Shown here: piece by piece, positions 60,518-64,000 of the stretch
How the letters are laid out: each line of letters starts with the position of its first letter
How positions within the stretch are numbered: position 1 is the stretch's first letter
Source: Cranoglanis bouderius
Taxonomy: Eukaryota; Chordata; Actinopteri; Siluriformes; Cranoglanididae
DNA: 64,000 nucleotides
Direction of reading: 5' to 3'
NCBI GenBank assembly: GCA_023630585.1
Contig: CM042543.1
Location: 13,700,260-13,764,259 of the forward strand
Notes under the pieces: generated by a model
The model's input: only the letters and a program-made list of their open reading frames with translations
What the model was told of the DNA's origin: nothing
Databases searched by the model: none
Made by a program: the position numbers and the translations under genes

Positions 60518-61650
60518 CACTGCCTGGCCAAAAAAATGTCGCTGTTTGGATTTACATAAGCAAACACTTAAGAGCCTATGATTTAGATCATTATTGCAGT
60601 AATTAATATGTTTCAGCTGGCAACAATTCTTTTAACCCTAACTGATGAAGTGTGTGTAGAAGTGTGTAGCTTCTCATTTCTTAAACAATCATGTTGGAAG
60701 ACGTATCCCATGCTCATGGAAAAGATTTACTGTGTTTCAGAAGGGGCAAATTATTGGCCTGCATCAAGCAAAGAAAACAACTAAGGAGATTGCTGAAATC
60801 CCTGTAATTGGGTTAAGAACCGTCCAACGTATTATTAAAACCTGGAAGGAGAGTGGTGAACTGTCAACTTTGAGGAAGAAATGTGATCGGAAAAATGAAT
60901 GTTCAAAATCTTGAATGACTGTGATCAGAGATCTTTAAAAGGCTTGCTGAAGTCACATCATAAATAATCAACAGTGGAACTCATGCCTATGTTTAATAGT
61001 GAAAGTAAGAGCATTTCCACATGCACAGTGCTATGAGAACTTACAGGATTGGGACTAAACAGCTGTGTGTTAATCAGTGTGAGGCTAATCAGATAAAAAC
61101 GACTTCAATTTGCTAGGGAGCATAAAGATTCGACTGGGGAGTAATGGAAAAAGGTCATGTGGTCTGATGAGTCCAGATTTACACTATTCGAAATCATGCA
61201 TAGTGACTACTGTACAAGCCTCTGGAGGCAGTGTTATGATCTGAGGTTGCTTCAATTGTCTGGGCTCAGCAACATTATGCGGCAATAAAATGAAGTCAGC
61301 TGAGTACCTGAATGTACTGATTGACCAGGTTATCCCACCAATGGATTTTTTTTCTTCCCTGATGGCACAGGCATATTCCAGGATGACAATGACAAGATTC
61401 ATCGGTCTCAAACTGTGAAAGAGTGGTTCAGGGAGCATGATGAACCATTTTCACACATGAATTGGCCACCACAGAGTCCTGACCTTAACCCCATTTAAAG
61501 TATTTGGGCTATGCTGGAGAAGACTTTATTGTTGTCATGTTGCACAAGGTTGTTGAAAACAATGCCATTATGAATGTTCACTGTAATCAAAGCTAAAGGT
61601 GGTGCAACGAAATTTTAGAGTGTGCAACTTTTTTTTTTGGCCAGGCAGTG
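60518..61650 (+). mobile_element. Decayed Tc1-like element in XKR6 intron 1
   Basis: 1133 bp flanked by TA (60516-60517, 61651-61652). Ends CACTGCCTGGCCAAAAAAA and complement. Transposase pieces in several frames on the plus strand: N-terminal HTH near 60732-60914 (GQIIGLHQAKKTTKEIAEI), a GTCTGATGAGTCCAGATTTA catalytic-Asp region near 61161, and CCTGACCTTAACCCCATTTA near 61479. Frameshifts make it inactive. Confidence 0.87.
60732..60914 (+). pseudogene. Transposase N-terminal fragment
   Basis: 60 codons of helix-turn-helix (TTKEIAEIPVIGLRTVQRII then KTWKESGEL), then a frameshift. Part of the Tc1-like relic. Confidence 0.75.
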
Positions 61651-62085
61651 TACTTCCTCATGTTCTGGGTTGCCAGGGAAGTTTCACTCCTAGGACAACT
61701 AATGGAGTTTTCCTATGTGCTCGTTTCCAAGCCGGGCACTAATAGCAAAGACGTCACCTCATGACTGTGACCATGACCTCATGTGTGTAGCCTATAAAAA
61801 CGCCCTCATTACCTCATGTTTGTCCTATATCCTATTTTTGTCTTGATGAGGAGAGGAAGAAGCAGATTGAATATGATAAGACGTGCCCAAAACTCCTTGC
61901 AAAAGATTGCATAAAATTGTTCTGGAAAATCTGCACCACCAAGGAGATTATTTTGAACATTAGTATTGATTTATCAATATACACAACCTACTCAAAGAGC
62001 AGAGATTAGGCCTATTGTTTGTTTTTTTGTATGCTCTCTGCTGAGAATTCAAAGTAGTTCATATCAGAAGTTTCTAAGTTCGTAA

Positions 62086-62175
62086 TTACATTCATTCATT
62101 CACTTTCAGCAAATTGTTTATCCTGGTCAGGGTCACGGTAGATCCAGAGCCTATCCGGGTACCACACACATTAAG
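62086..62175 (-). mobile_element. SINE 3'-end fragment, minus orientation
   Basis: CATTCATTCATTCACTTTCA followed by TTATCCTGGTCAGGGTCACG and GATCCAGAGCCTATCCGGG. This is the reversed tail of the tRNA-derived fish SINE also seen near 39055 and 44642. Confidence 0.7.
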
Positions 62176-62989
62176 GGTGTAACACAATGCCACTATCTTT
62201 ATCTGTTAATGTTCCAAATATCCCTGTATCTGTGTCTGTATCTGTATTCAGAAACACTGGTACACACTGGACAAAACCCAGAGGAAGAAATACCAGCACT
62301 GTAAGCATTGTCTGTGAATTCTAGCTCTGATAGACCTCATGACCTCTGATAGTTTCTTAACCTCAGCTAGTGTAGTGGACTCACCTAGAGATGTGTGTGG
62401 AAATGATTTATTAATCCTGCTCATGCAGTTATAGTTTTGTTTGTACCTATCCACAATGTTTTCTAACAAATTCAGTTGGTTCTATTTCCCAAAATATGAG
62501 AAGGTGAGTTCCTCTGTGGAGGAGAGAAAACCTTTACTGTACTGGACCGTAGAGTAGAGATGGTGGCAGTGAGCAATGGCCAAATGCATGAGCTGTTAGA
62601 GGAATTGCAACAGCAAAATGAAGTGTGGAGCTCAGTGGAGCTTAGTACACCTGTTTCACATGTAGAGACGGAGCACTTTGCATCACCTGCCACTAGTTCC
62701 TGTGCAGGTCTTTGGTGCACAGGTACCGGAGACCCTGGATGATCACCTCACCTTGTTTCAAATGTGATCTAAGCATATGGGACAGCGAACTATTGCTGGA
62801 TGGTATGAGTTGCAGCATAGAGCATGCAACACACTGGTAAGATGACAGCAGAAGAGAACACAAGGAGTGTTCAAGTCCAGACAAATAATGACCAAGTCAC
62901 CAAAGCATGATTCACCTGAAGCACTGTGGTGAGCTGGTTTACCCATCTGCAATTAAAGCACTGGAAGTCAATAAAATCAGATTATAATA

Positions 62990-63215
62990 AAGTACAGTAT
63001 TAATAGACTGAGTGTTTCTCATGATCAATAGAGTACAGTACCAATACATTGAATAATTCTCATCAATAGCAAAGTACAGTACCAACAGACTGAGTGATTC
63101 TCATCATCAATAAAGAGCAGCATCAGTGCTTGAGTTACTCTTATCTGCAACAGAAACAGTATCAGCATGGGAGTGATTCTTATTCTCAAATAGGTTCAGT
63201 ATGAGTCCTCAATAA
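62990..63215. repeat. Degenerate ~40-bp minisatellite, 5-6 copies
   Basis: Units of the form AAGTACAGTACCAATAGACT followed by GAGTGATTCTCATCATCAAT recur about every 40 bp, best preserved at the left end and fading after 63150. Confidence 0.82.
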
Positions 63216-64000
63216 AAATCAGCCTCACACTTGAGGCTTTGATCGGTCATGATTCCCCATAGAAAAATGTATCAGCACTTACTATCCAGGGAATGCACAA
63301 TCCAGCTGCTCTGGTCATGCTGCATACTGAGCTCAGCCAATGCTGCTGCTATGTCAATGATAAGAAGACTGTAAAATGTAAATCTAAAACCAATCACTCG
63401 GAATTATATAATCATACTGTGGGATATTATTGCAGTTATGCAATAACAATGAGTGCAGAACATTGTGCTGCAGAAAAAAATCAAAACAATTATAGCAGTA
63501 ACAAATGAAGAGAAAAACACAGTCTAGATCACATGCTTGTAAAAACAAACAAAATAACCCACTATGCCTCCAACATCAGATCAAGGGTATCAGAAATCAG
63601 TAGCATGTACGCATAATTCTTTAAGAACACAATGTCCTGTGCACTTCTGCACACCAAACTGGCAAGCCATCTAACAACTCGGCAAAGATATGTGCAGGAT
63701 AGGAGGAGTTTCAATTAAGCTTGGCAGCATGTTCAGTGAGTCATGCTGCTTATGACTGACTATAGACAAATTAGCCCTGACAAACTGAGCTTGAGTTTTG
63801 ATTGCCCACACAAACCTACACACTTGCCACACTCCGACAGGGAAAGCGTGATCATCCATCATCTGTACCTGCAGCCATATTGGAACACTTCACATGGCTC
63901 ATGATTCAGATGATGATTCAGAATTCATGTTACACACTCAGGCATTATAAATATACAAATTTTATTGGAAGAATATATGCCATTGTTTCATAAATGCCAA

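Larger units (their letters stand above)
59567..64000 (-). other. XKR6 intron 1 (partial)
   Basis: The upstream exon is not in the window. Contents: a Tc1-like relic (60518-61650), a TATA-containing cluster (61750-61799), a SINE 3' fragment (62086-62175) and a minisatellite (62990-63215). Elsewhere nothing is recognised. Confidence 0.8.

Noticed and set aside
62990..63215. CRISPR-like array
   Set aside because: Repeat units are diverged and contiguous with no constant repeat and unique spacer pattern, in a vertebrate intron.

Overview
This is vertebrate nuclear DNA, almost certainly from a teleost fish. The genes are multi-exon with GT-AG introns, the background is AT-rich, and it is packed with Tc1/mariner-type DNA transposons, tRNA-derived SINEs and long microsatellites. 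The SINE and Tc1 families resemble those I associate with catfishes, but I cannot fix the species. There are no operons, CRISPR arrays or prokaryotic features.

Five protein-coding genes can be supported. (1) RUNX2, plus strand: only the last three coding exons (5379-5555, 6099-6260, 9935-10422) and a long 3' UTR; the Runt-domain exons lie before base 1. (2) CLIC5, minus strand: complete, six coding exons from 32489 down to 26379, 250 codons plus stop. (3) ENPP4, minus strand: complete, three coding exons from 37195 down to 34968, 455 codons plus stop, with a CpG-containing promoter region near 38.0-38.15 kb. (4) FAM167A, plus strand: two coding exons (43632-44009, 44249-44512), 213 codons plus stop. 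(5) XKR6, minus strand: coding exons 2 and 3 (59566-59370 and 59212-58245); exon 1 lies beyond base 64000. Splice sites were read base by base and all junction phases agree.

Between the genes: 12.2-26.4 kb is a gene-free interval between the convergent RUNX2 and CLIC5 ends. It holds two sibling deleted mariner-like elements, an orphan CpG-rich block at about 17.47-18.06 kb and a SINE. CLIC5 introns carry a nearly intact Tc1-like transposon with a 306-codon transposase, a deleted Tc1-like element and a nested repeat block. The 38.2-43.6 kb interval holds SINE pieces, a (TAA)n tract, a 129-bp GT tract and a 3'-truncated Tc1-like element. The 45-58 kb interval holds a SINE with a perfect 18-bp target-site duplication, a LINE-like remnant and two more Tc1-like relics. 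XKR6 intron 1 holds another Tc1-like relic, a SINE end and a degenerate ~40-bp minisatellite.

RUNX2-CLIC5-ENPP4 reproduces linkage known from human chromosome 6p, and FAM167A-XKR6 reproduces linkage known from human 8p23, so this window joins two blocks that are separate in human. RCAN2, the usual third member of the RUNX-CLIC-RCAN paralogous triads, is not seen between ENPP4 and FAM167A. I found no new multi-gene system; the points most worth a second look are the orphan CpG block, the near-intact transposase, the twin helix-turn-helix-only elements, the promoter-like cluster in XKR6 intron 1 and the joined synteny.
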